Notes under the pieces: model-generated
The model's database searches: none
What the model saw: the letters and a program-made list of their open reading frames with translations, nothing else
Told to the model about the DNA's origin: nothing
Part shown: positions 1-7,595 of the stretch, in pieces
How positions within the stretch are numbered: position 1 is the first letter of the stretch
Layout: each line of letters starts with the position of its first letter
Program-made: the position numbers and the translations under genes
Source of the DNA: Rhizorhapis sp. SPR117
GTDB taxonomy: Bacteria > Pseudomonadota > Alphaproteobacteria > Sphingomonadales > Sphingomonadaceae
Length of the DNA: 27,493 nucleotides
Direction of reading: 5' to 3'
Assembly (NCBI RefSeq): GCF_021742065.1
Contig: NZ_JAKKIE010000050.1
Coordinates: forward strand, 1 to 27,493

Positions 1-60
1 AAGATGGCGCTCCCTTCGCCAGTCTTGAATCCGATCCGCGCGGAAAAAGGAATCCCTTAA
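1..60 (+). CDS. Possible C-terminal tail of a gene entering from the left
   Basis: Frame 1 of the plus strand is open from the window edge and ends with TAA at 58-60, reading as a 19-residue tail (...NPIRAEKGIP). If real, it belongs to a gene converging on the capsule glycosyltransferase gene, with the two stop codons overlapping in a TTAA. Nineteen codons are too few to identify a family, and the other frames are also open over much of this short stretch. The assignment is weak; the alternative is that these bases are simply intergenic. Confidence 0.25.
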   Translation, partial: KMALPSPVLNPIRAEKGIP

Positions 61-2006
61 ATGTCCACACGCCTTAGATCACAAGGCGAATATATTTCCG
101 CTGAGTCGCCTGTCGTTACCTCGAAAACTTGTTTTCCAGCCTTCATGATCCGATCCTTGAATTTCCTGTGCGTCTGAGAATATTTCTGTATTTCAAGGCC
201 GCAACCAACCAGATAGACAGGATCAAATCCCATATGAAATACGAGTTGCATCGCCATAGGTAACGCATGGCCTTCTTCGAATAACCCGGCCGAAACATCG
301 AAGGATGCGGGATTCGCCAAAGAGGTACCGGAATTCGTATGGACAGTTGTATAAAAATAGACATCCGGACCACCACGTAGAATTTCACGACATTTCTCTT
401 CAAAGAAAAACGTAGATCCGGTCAAGCCGTTTATTTCACGGGCAAGCTCCGGGTTTTCGTGCCAGTCGGTCGTCATGTAAAAATTTGGTTTCCAGTAAAT
501 ATAGTTATAAATACGCCTGAATCCATCGATTGCAAAAGTATATTTATCTTTCAAATGATTTGACGGAATATTCTGAACATCTGGAGAACCGCTGACAATG
601 AATATTTCGTTTCCCCGATATTTATTCTTCAACTCTTGTAGACGCTGAACGTCTTGTTCTAGTAGTTTCGTTTCGCACAGAACACGCGTATCCACAGGCA
701 GCGGATTTTCTGCGCTCAGGGTGTGTGTTGCTCCATACTTGGGGCGTTGCGCTTGGCGATAGACCTCATGCATGGCCTGCGCGCTTCGCTCCCAGGTGAA
801 GGTTTGCGCACGGGCTTGCCCACGTTGCCTCAGGGACTCCGCCTGTGCCGTTTCAGTCAATACACCATGGATAGCTTCCGCAAGAGCGAGGCTGTCAGTC
901 GGTTCGACATGCAAGGCGCCATCTGCGGACACCTCCCGCAATGCCGGGCAGTTGGATGTGATGACCAGTGTACCACATTTCATGGCTTCCAGAACCGGAA
1001 GCCCGAATCCTTCATCATATGAAGGATAGCAAAATACGGATGCGCCAGAGTAAAGAACGGGCAAATCCTCATCCTCGACATAACCCGTTACTAATATTCT
1101 GGACGTGTCCCCGTTGTCGAGTTTGTCCGCTATCGCTTTGATATGTTCAGAGAGCCAACCGCTCGAACCGGCCAGCACCAGGCAGAGATCATCGGCTTTC
1201 CCCTCCGCTTGAAGAAGGGAATAGGCGTCAATGACAGTCTCCATGTTTTTGCGTGGCTCTAAGGTATTCACGCAAAGAATGTACCGGGCACCCTCAGGAA
1301 TTCCGTACCTCTTCCTCACTGATTGCATGGCCAGCGGATCACCGCATCGTTCGAACATGGGCGAAACGCCAAGCGGCGTGACATGAACCTGCTCCGGCGA
1401 AATATGCGCAAACAACTCAAGTAGGTCATTCTTGACACATTGTGTGCTCACCGTGACATGATGATGCGACCGCACCGAGTTCAAGAGACCCGTCAGATAA
1501 TCTCCGATGGCGTTTGGCTGGTTTTCCTTTACAAACCATTCAGGGTTTTTCAGGGCGATGACATCATATACCGTCAAAACGACGCTTGGGTAACTATCGG
1601 ACGGTAGAATGTTTTCCCCGCGCCAGTTCACATGGTAAATATCGAACTCCCCATGATTGTAAATGTGTGAGGGTGCATAGTTCTGAGAATGATAGGTTCT
1701 GACCAGCGATTGAAGCGCCCCGTTCTTTAAAGATGCATCCAAGACCCCGGACATCAAACGAGCCCCCACCTCATGGTCGGTCTGGGGAGAGAAAACAAAC
1801 CGCTCCAGGCCAAAACGCCCTGTTTCCTGGAGATAACGTAAGGCTTTGCCATGCTGGGAGGGAATGGTTGAAAGGCGCAGTTTAATATCGTCTATGGCCG
1901 CCAGAGCCAGCCCCATCGCCTCGGTATGCTTAAATATCCCCGTCGGACGGGTGTTTGGCGCGCAATGAATATTCGCCAGGGTGGTAATATCGTATAAAAC
2001 CTTCAT
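57..2006 (-). CDS. GT4 glycosyltransferase fused to a DUF115/GT42-like domain
   Basis: Predicted cytoplasmic capsule glycan transferase of 649 residues with two catalytic-looking modules. Residues 1 to about 420 form a GT-B glycosyltransferase of family GT4: the second Rossmann half opens with ILCVNTLEPRKN (about 243-254) and carries the EX7E motif in DEGFGLPVLE (Glu332 and Glu340). After a linker, residues 465 to 649 resemble the DUF115 / MptE-like fold also seen in GT42 sialyltransferases, with an opening strand FIVSGSPDVQNIP (about 469-481) and a later MGFDPVYLVGCGLE segment (592-605). The ATG at 2006 has AGAGGG just upstream, and the gene starts 9 bp after the stop of the DUF115 gene, so the two are probably cotranscribed. 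The second module has SGSP where its neighbour has GNGP, so it may have different activity. Sugar specificity cannot be read from the sequence. Confidence 0.85.
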   Translation of the reverse strand: MKVLYDITTLANIHCAPNTRPTGIFKHTEAMGLALAAIDDIKLRLSTIPSQHGKALRYLQETGRFGLERFVFSPQTDHEVGARLMSGVLDASLKNGALQSLVRTYHSQNYAPSHIYNHGEFDIYHVNWRGENILPSDSYPSVVLTVYDVIALKNPEWFVKENQPNAIGDYLTGLLNSVRSHHHVTVSTQCVKNDLLELFAHISPEQVHVTPLGVSPMFERCGDPLAMQSVRKRYGIPEGARYILCVNTLEPRKNMETVIDAYSLLQAEGKADDLCLVLAGSSGWLSEHIKAIADKLDNGDTSRILVTGYVEDEDLPVLYSGASVFCYPSYDEGFGLPVLEAMKCGTLVITSNCPALREVSADGALHVEPTDSLALAEAIHGVLTETAQAESLRQRGQARAQTFTWERSAQAMHEVYRQAQRPKYGATHTLSAENPLPVDTRVLCETKLLEQDVQRLQELKNKYRGNEIFIVSGSPDVQNIPSNHLKDKYTFAIDGFRRIYNYIYWKPNFYMTTDWHENPELAREINGLTGSTFFFEEKCREILRGGPDVYFYTTVHTNSGTSLANPASFDVSAGLFEEGHALPMAMQLVFHMGFDPVYLVGCGLEIQKYSQTHRKFKDRIMKAGKQVFEVTTGDSAEIYSPCDLRRVDI

Positions 2007-2015
2007 GCCGCCCTC

Positions 2016-3566
2016 TTAAAACAACGCTTCGAAATTCACACGCGGCACCTCATCCAACTGCCCACCAACCGTTGCATTACGCAGCATCCCGCCGCGTTGT
2101 TCAATATAAGAAGCTGCCCTGGCAAAGCCGATTTTCATATCTCTCACATTGGGGTTGTGCCATTTCTTCCCCTTCCCGAAATAACGCGGATCGAAATGAT
2201 TGGCGTCGTCATCCTGGGTGCTTTCAAGTTCAAGCTTGACGCCATCGCCAAAGACATCTTTTCCGCTTTGAGCGACCGTCTTTGGCACAGAATAAGAAAC
2301 ATCGGTTCCGATGAGGTATATCTCTCGAAAACCCATGAAATACGCCAATTCTATTGCGATGATCGCGATCGTGCCACCGCCACCAAATCCGGAATAGGCA
2401 ACCATCGGCTCGAAACAGGTCTCGAACCCCTCATAAAATCCCTTCGTATGATACCAGTAATGGGCGTCTTTTAGCCCCATCATTTGTTTGTACCTAGCCG
2501 AAAAGAACTTGTAGGGAACATCGAGATTGGCGAATTCCTCCTTATTGTCTGGCACCACGCGAACATCGAACGCGGTGAAGAAGGTCGGCCGCCACGATAT
2601 CCGGTCGAACAGCAAGGAAACACGATTGAGGCCAAAGACATATTCGTTTTTCAGCAGTTCAAGCGGTGTGTTATTCAGGCTTGGCCCATTGCCCATGATG
2701 AAAATGCGCTGCCCTGAAAACTTGTTCCGCAAGCCATTCATGCGGTCGATGTCCGCAAGGTCAAGGGGCTCGCCGGTCACGGGTTGAAACACCGATCGTG
2801 TCTTTATGGTTCGCTGTTTCTTTAATTCCTCAGAGAAGGCTGCTAGCGCTGAAACACTCCCTTCCGGCGCCTGTTCTTCATAAACCTCCGTTTGATGCCA
2901 GAAAACAGGCTCTTCGGTGGACGCATTTCTGATCCGAATGGTGACGACGGCGTTTTGTATGCCCGGCGCAAGCGTTGCCTTCAAATGCGCGAACCGGTTA
3001 TGCCCGTTCTCAAGACGCGCCGCAGCAAGAACGCTCTGCGTGGCGCACTCGACGACCTCCAGTGTCGCTTGACCGTCACAATCGAACGTGTATTCCGTGC
3101 TCAGGGCATAGCACCGGCCCGCTGGAAGTTCGATCCGCGCAACGTCCAGAACGCGCTCCTCGTCCTCAGCTGGCGCGACGACAACCCTTTTGACGAATGT
3201 GCCATCGATTAGCGCCTGATCGACTAGGCTCCCATCCACATCGAGGCGCGCTACCATGAGGGCGTTGGACTTCAGCCTGCCCATGGCCGCATCGACACAC
3301 TCTTGGAGCCGAGCGTGATCCTCTGGCGGCAGGCTCGCCAGGATGTTGTCAATGTCATCCATCAGACCAAGAAACGCCACCGCCCGTTCGGGCGACGTGG
3401 CCTCCTGCCCGGAGAGCCGCGAAAGGAGGAACGATGCCTTCGCGAAACTCCCTTCCCGCTTAAAAAGTTCTTTGCGAAGTGCATCAACTGCCAGTCCATC
3501 GCGTAAGGACGCCTCTGTACTGTTACCCAGCGCCTGTGAGATGACGTTCTTAACTGCATTGATCAT
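2016..3566 (-). CDS. DUF115/GT42-like capsule protein
   Basis: A 516-residue protein whose C-terminal half (from about residue 284) matches the DUF115 / 6-hydroxymethylpterin pyrophosphokinase MptE-like pattern, which overlaps in look with GT42 sialyltransferases. The segment FIMGNGPSLNN holds the nucleotide-binding GNGPS motif, followed by FGLNRV, the glycine-rich SGFGGGGT segment and FREIYLIGTDVSY. The N-terminal half has no family I recognise; it appears to contain a helical stretch followed by a beta-rich stretch. I place the start at ATG 3566 rather than the upstream TTG at 3590 because CGAGGACG sits at good spacing before the ATG. It lies between a methyltransferase and the GT4-DUF115 fusion. 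The function may be transfer of a CMP-activated sugar, inferred from the fold resemblance and the NeuA-like neighbour. A non-glycosyltransferase role cannot be excluded. Confidence 0.8.
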   Translation of the reverse strand: MINAVKNVISQALGNSTEASLRDGLAVDALRKELFKREGSFAKASFLLSRLSGQEATSPERAVAFLGLMDDIDNILASLPPEDHARLQECVDAAMGRLKSNALMVARLDVDGSLVDQALIDGTFVKRVVVAPAEDEERVLDVARIELPAGRCYALSTEYTFDCDGQATLEVVECATQSVLAAARLENGHNRFAHLKATLAPGIQNAVVTIRIRNASTEEPVFWHQTEVYEEQAPEGSVSALAAFSEELKKQRTIKTRSVFQPVTGEPLDLADIDRMNGLRNKFSGQRIFIMGNGPSLNNTPLELLKNEYVFGLNRVSLLFDRISWRPTFFTAFDVRVVPDNKEEFANLDVPYKFFSARYKQMMGLKDAHYWYHTKGFYEGFETCFEPMVAYSGFGGGGTIAIIAIELAYFMGFREIYLIGTDVSYSVPKTVAQSGKDVFGDGVKLELESTQDDDANHFDPRYFGKGKKWHNPNVRDMKIGFARAASYIEQRGGMLRNATVGGQLDEVPRVNFEALF

Positions 3567-3658
3567 TCGCGTCCTCGTGTACTGTTTCAATATTATGGAA
3601 TATAACCGATCGGAAAAATAATATGGAAATAGTAATATAATTCTTAATAAACATTATA

Positions 3659-4618
3659 TTAAAATTTCAATCTTCGAACGACAAATGTATTTGATATCCA
3701 CCTGTCCGCTTTTCCCGTACTATCATCTTCCCGAACCTCAAGTATTTCACATTTTTCTTTAGAGATGAGCGAGAATATGACGTGTTGTGGAAGACAATGC
3801 ATTTGCATGTCCAGCGCGTGATCTTGATCGAGCCATTCATCGATGCTGAAGCGATAGCCAATCGAATATGTTGGCACCTGGAATATGGCCATTCCGCCGA
3901 TTTTGAGGGACTTCAGCATATTTTCAATCATTTTGGCGATCATAGGGGGCGGGTTATGCTGAAATACGATGCGTGAGAAAAAGAAATCACAATCCTCGAA
4001 GGTATCCAACAAATCATTCACAAGATGGAAGCTACATTTTTCTCGCACCTCAAGTTCTTGTGCACGCTGTTCAGCGAGGCGCAATAGGCTTGGCGAAATA
4101 TCATAGGCATGGGTTCTTGAGAATCGCGGTGCTAACCCCATAGTGACGCGACCGGCACCGCAACCATAATCAATGCACGTTTTTGTTTCTAAAGAACCAA
4201 ATCCATGACGTTTCAGCATTCTCTCAAGCATGGCTGCGATGCGTTCGCCACTGATCCAGAAGCTGTCAATGTTCTCAGAAAGATTCTCAGGTAGATACTT
4301 GTTTGACGTCGAAACGGCAAAATGCGGTTTTACAAGACCCAGGTGAGTCCACGCAGCCTTGATTGTGGCGGAGAATCTGGAAAGACGATCAGGTGAGGCA
4401 TCATATTCAATCTCGTTCGCTGGCAAACCCAGCGGCAGGAAATTGGGTATATGCTCCTTCAGCTTACGTTGTCCTTCCATTGAAATTAAAAAACTAGCCC
4501 GAAGAGCAGAGAAATTTTTATGCGCCTTCCTTTTTTCTCGAATGGCATCTTCGGATTCTGGTTCGCGTTCCAGAATCGTGCGATAACACCAGATGACTTC
4601 ATCACGTGTTACAGTCAT
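3659..4618 (-). CDS. SAM-dependent methyltransferase with N-terminal DUF4214-like segment
   Basis: A 319-residue class I methyltransferase, probably modifying a sugar of the capsule repeat unit. The SAM-binding motif I is CIDYGCGAGRVTMGLA in the middle of the protein, followed by an acidic position in HAYDIS and a DCDFFFSRIVFQH strand corresponding to motif IV. The first 55 or so residues (YRTILEREPESEDAI... FLISMEGQRKL) resemble the short DUF4214-type helical unit often attached to surface-polysaccharide enzymes. The ATG at 4618 has only a weak purine stretch before it. It sits between the GT4 gene (51 bp gap) and the DUF115 gene, where the intergenic DNA is strongly AT-rich. The substrate (O- or N-methylation of which sugar) is unknown. 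Confidence 0.85.
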   Translation of the reverse strand: MTVTRDEVIWCYRTILEREPESEDAIREKRKAHKNFSALRASFLISMEGQRKLKEHIPNFLPLGLPANEIEYDASPDRLSRFSATIKAAWTHLGLVKPHFAVSTSNKYLPENLSENIDSFWISGERIAAMLERMLKRHGFGSLETKTCIDYGCGAGRVTMGLAPRFSRTHAYDISPSLLRLAEQRAQELEVREKCSFHLVNDLLDTFEDCDFFFSRIVFQHNPPPMIAKMIENMLKSLKIGGMAIFQVPTYSIGYRFSIDEWLDQDHALDMQMHCLPQHVIFSLISKEKCEILEVREDDSTGKADRWISNTFVVRRLKF

Positions 4619-4669
4619 AATTATTTTCTCACTCTTGTCATTTCTAGACTCATATTCTGACTCCGCGAA

Positions 4670-5821
4670 TTACTGATACACGATCCCCCACCCATCTCGT
4701 CCCACACTTAGAACCGGACGTTCACGCCGCCCGCTGAGCCAGTCGATAAGAATATTCCATTTTTCCGCGACGCTGTCCCAGGTCATCTGCCGGATACGTT
4801 CACGCGCTAATGCGTTTCGGTCGAACCACACTTTGTGATCGGCATCGGCAAGTTGTTCGATAGCGTTTGCGGTCTGCTCGGTATCGGCCGCATCGAACCA
4901 AATCACTTTTCCGGCCATTGCCGTAACATGCATGCGGGCTTGCTCGATCTGGTGGACAGCCACGGGCTTACGCGCAGCGATGGCCTCCATCGGAACATAA
5001 GCGCCGCCTTCGGCTAGGCTCGGCACGATGACGCCATGACAGTGTCGGTACATCTCCATCAACTCACCATCCGAGACATAGCCGGGAAAGGTCAATTCCT
5101 GTTCAACACCATATTGACGAGTCAACGCCTTCAAATGAGCGGTCAGATCGGGAGTAAAATCCGAGCCGGGACACAGGATGCGCACTGTCCGTCCTCGCTC
5201 CTTGAGTCGCTGAAGGCCGCGCATCAAGCCTTCGTGATTCTTGTGCGCCTGAAGCTGGCCGGGATAAAGCAACTCGCAAAACTGGCCGGAATATGGCGAC
5301 GCATGCGGGCCAGATTCCGCTATCTCACTGGTGTCGAACATCAGCGGGCTCTCTGTCAGGAACAGATTCATGAGCGTTAATCCCGCGATCCGCTCCAGTG
5401 CGTAATAGGTGCGCGGAAAATGCGTAACGACAGCGGTGGCGCGCGTCATGTTCTGTTTGAAAGTCTCACGCATCACCTCGACATTCGGGTATTTCCAAGC
5501 AATATCGTAAATGTGCAGATCGTGACAGATCAATATGGAACGATCACAAAAATCAGGCCCCTGGAAATGATGCGGCAACAACTCAATGGCCTCACGCTTG
5601 AACGCGCTGGCGCGTTTTTTCGCAGCATCCACAAGGATGATCTCATGAGCGGCATGTTCAATGACCCCCCGCAAAGGACTATTTTGAATATCTTCCAACC
5701 TGTTCACGACAAAGATCAAGTTGTGCTTTTCGGAAAGAGCCGTACACAGGTTTACCAACACGCCGGGGACGCCAAGAGCACTCTTGAAGGCGACCTTTTG
5801 ACAGTTCACAATCAGATTCAC
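4670..5821 (-). CDS. GT4 family glycosyltransferase
   Basis: A 383-residue GT-B glycosyltransferase expected to act at the cytoplasmic face of the inner membrane in capsule repeat or linker extension. The C-terminal donor half begins with LLYPGQLQAHKNHEGL, followed by an LTFPGYVSDGELMEMYRHC segment and the conserved PSLAEGGAYVPMEAIA segment, where an EX7E-type pair is replaced by E-GGAYVPM-E. The start is a GTG at 5821 supported by GGGAAG about six bases upstream. The 85 bp before it, up to the dehydrogenase stop, hold two tandem palindromes that could regulate this gene, so a separate transcript is possible. Sugar donor and acceptor cannot be deduced. Confidence 0.85.
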   Translation of the reverse strand: MNLIVNCQKVAFKSALGVPGVLVNLCTALSEKHNLIFVVNRLEDIQNSPLRGVIEHAAHEIILVDAAKKRASAFKREAIELLPHHFQGPDFCDRSILICHDLHIYDIAWKYPNVEVMRETFKQNMTRATAVVTHFPRTYYALERIAGLTLMNLFLTESPLMFDTSEIAESGPHASPYSGQFCELLYPGQLQAHKNHEGLMRGLQRLKERGRTVRILCPGSDFTPDLTAHLKALTRQYGVEQELTFPGYVSDGELMEMYRHCHGVIVPSLAEGGAYVPMEAIAARKPVAVHQIEQARMHVTAMAGKVIWFDAADTEQTANAIEQLADADHKVWFDRNALARERIRQMTWDSVAEKWNILIDWLSGRRERPVLSVGRDGWGIVYQ

Positions 5822-5844
5822 GGCTTCTTCCCAAATGCTACATT

Positions 5845-5872
5845 GTTCATTATTGAGCGTTCATTGTTGAAC
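5845..5872. promoter_or_regulatory. Two tandem 14-bp palindromes, possible operator
   Basis: The plus strand reads GTTCATTATTGAGC directly followed by GTTCATTGTTGAAC. The two 14-mers match at 12 of 14 positions, and each is a dyad (GTTCA-4 nt-TGAAC, with one changed base in the first copy). They occupy the only sizeable gap in the lower half of the glycan gene block, just upstream of the GTG of the GT4 gene. Two helically spaced dyads resemble a repressor or activator site. No -35/-10 pair is convincing here, so the regulatory role is inference. Confidence 0.4.
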
Positions 5873-5906
5873 ATTGTTCTTCCCACGCCATCTGCTTCCT
5901 ATTGGT

Positions 5907-6884
5907 TCACACCACACGATTTGCTACAAAACTTGCCTTCTTCACCCCCAGCACATCGAAGGCGATGTCGGTGGTCATCTGGTTGATGCGCGCCACCGCC
6001 TCTACCGTGTTGGACCCATTATGGGTGGAAAAAGTGCAGCGGTCTTCATAGCCGCGCAAAGGAGAGCTCTCCGGAAGGGGTTCCTCCTCGAAAACATCCA
6101 GCCCTGCCCCCGCAACGCGTCCTTCGGCAAGCGCTTGGGCCAGCGCGACCTCGTCCACCAGCGGGCCTCGCGAGACGTTGATGATAAAGACGCCCGGCTT
6201 GACCCTGGCCAGCGTCTCCCGGCCGATCAGATGGCGGTTCTCCGGCATCAGGGCGCAGGCAAGGAAAAGCACGTCCGCGCGCTCCAGCACCGCATCGAAC
6301 GGTGCCTGTGTCGCACCAATGGCGTCAAGATCCGCACTCTCGATTCTCGCCACGTCATAGCCCACCACCACCATGCCAAAAGCTGCGGCACGCCGGGCGA
6401 TCGCCTGGCCGATCGATCCCAGCCCGATGACCCCTGCGGTCAATCCCGAAAGCGTGCGGCCCTCGGCCTTCAACCATCCGCCGGTGCGCACGGAGCGGTC
6501 CATCAGGTGCGTCTTGCGGGTGAGCATCAGGAGGTGGCTTATCGCCAGATCGGCGACTTCCTCGCCAAATACGCCCGGCGTGTTGTAGACGGGAATACCC
6601 ACCCGCGCCGCGTGCGGCTTGTCGATGCCGTCCGTTCCGATGCCCCATTTAATCACGGCTTTAAGGCTGCTTGCCTTGCCGGCGTCAAGGACGCTAGCAC
6701 CGATGTCGTCATCCCCGGCAATAACTATATCGACGCCGACGATATGCCGCGCCATCTCCGCAGCGGAAAACTGCTGCCCCTCAAGCGGTGGAATCACTAC
6801 TTCCACGCCAGCTACCTCGTATTGCGAGCGGAACTCTTCGAAATGCCGCGCTAGATGCATACAGGTAATCAGAACTCTTGGCAT
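5907..6884 (-). CDS. D-isomer-specific 2-hydroxyacid dehydrogenase
   Basis: A 325-residue NAD(P)-dependent dehydrogenase of the phosphoglycerate/lactate dehydrogenase family, interconverting a 2-keto acid and a D-2-hydroxy acid. The Rossmann motif is GLGSIG (154-159). The catalytic triad is visible as Arg239 (NVSRGPLVDE), Glu268 (DVFEEEP) and His288 (STHNGSN). Length is that of the short family members, without the ACT domain of many SerA proteins. It follows the NeuA-like gene by 10 bp with a GGGAAG ribosome site, so the two are almost certainly coexpressed. The position suggests a role in making or trimming an acidic precursor of the glycan. The substrate is not identifiable, and hydroxypyruvate/glycerate-type acids are one possibility. 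Confidence 0.9.
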   Translation of the reverse strand: MPRVLITCMHLARHFEEFRSQYEVAGVEVVIPPLEGQQFSAAEMARHIVGVDIVIAGDDDIGASVLDAGKASSLKAVIKWGIGTDGIDKPHAARVGIPVYNTPGVFGEEVADLAISHLLMLTRKTHLMDRSVRTGGWLKAEGRTLSGLTAGVIGLGSIGQAIARRAAAFGMVVVGYDVARIESADLDAIGATQAPFDAVLERADVLFLACALMPENRHLIGRETLARVKPGVFIINVSRGPLVDEVALAQALAEGRVAGAGLDVFEEEPLPESSPLRGYEDRCTFSTHNGSNTVEAVARINQMTTDIAFDVLGVKKASFVANRVV

Positions 6885-6894
6885 GACTTCCCAC

Positions 6895-7578
6895 TCACAT
6901 GCGTGTTTGTTTGTAGATGAGATCGGCTATTTGGAAGTCTAATTCCTCGTCCAGGTCCTGCGCTTCCACCTGTTCGATCTCAAAGAGAAATGGCCGGTTG
7001 CCGATACGGTTATGCTTGGTGACCAAGGTCTCCCGCTCGAAGATGTATATGCAGGAGTTTTCCTCATAGACGGGCGGCAGGTCCTGCGTGCGCAACAGAA
7101 TATTGGGGTTGTGGTTGATCGCCCGCCCCAAGGGATCCCAATAGCGCGTCTGCTGGCGGGTGACGCTGAACAGCGAGTCATAGACCGGATAGTTCTTGAA
7201 GAACGTATCCACGGCGCGAGCAAGCGTTTCCGGCTTCAGCAGCGGATTGGTGGAATGGGTTTGCAGGTAAAAGCGTGACTCCACCTCTTGAATATCACGT
7301 AGCAGAACATCGTTCATTGGGGTCGCGCCATCCTTGAGATGTTCGGGGCGATCGAGCACCAGCACTTGCGGATATTTCTCCGCGCACTGCGTCTTGATAA
7401 CGGGCGAATCGGTATCAATGACGATCTTCTCAATGACCGGACAGGCAAGCATCACATCGACCATGTGATGAAACAGCGGCCGCCCATCTCCGAAGGCACG
7501 ATAATTCTTGCCCGGAATGCGTTCGGAATTGTGGCGCATGGGCATGAGGGCAACAAGTTTACGTTCTCGCTGGGTCAC
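6895..7578 (-). CDS. NeuA-like CMP-sugar (acylneuraminate) cytidylyltransferase
   Basis: A 227-residue cytidylyltransferase of the CMP-N-acetylneuraminate/CMP-Kdo synthetase superfamily, transferring CMP from CTP to a sugar acid. The N-terminal CTP-binding loop is MPMRHNSERIPGKN (12-25). QTHSTNPLL matches the usual QPTSPL strand, EENSCIYIF the NGAIYI strand, and the late EELDFQIAD segment carries the metal-binding acidic residues. It is clearly distinct from the KdsB encoded at 9668-10447, so the locus has two CMP-sugar synthetases. The start is GTG at 7578 with AAGGA upstream. It lies 17 bp after the GT2 gene and 10 bp before the dehydrogenase. No sialic, legionaminic or pseudaminic acid synthase is visible in the window, so the sugar being activated is unknown. 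Confidence 0.85.
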   Translation of the reverse strand: MTQRERKLVALMPMRHNSERIPGKNYRAFGDGRPLFHHMVDVMLACPVIEKIVIDTDSPVIKTQCAEKYPQVLVLDRPEHLKDGATPMNDVLLRDIQEVESRFYLQTHSTNPLLKPETLARAVDTFFKNYPVYDSLFSVTRQQTRYWDPLGRAINHNPNILLRTQDLPPVYEENSCIYIFERETLVTKHNRIGNRPFLFEIEQVEAQDLDEELDFQIADLIYKQTRM

Positions 7579-7595
7579 AGAATGTCCTTATTGAA

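Noticed and set aside
5874..6854. Long plus-strand open frame opposite the 2-hydroxyacid dehydrogenase gene
   Set aside because: The minus-strand product has the full Rossmann and catalytic motifs; the plus-strand one has none.
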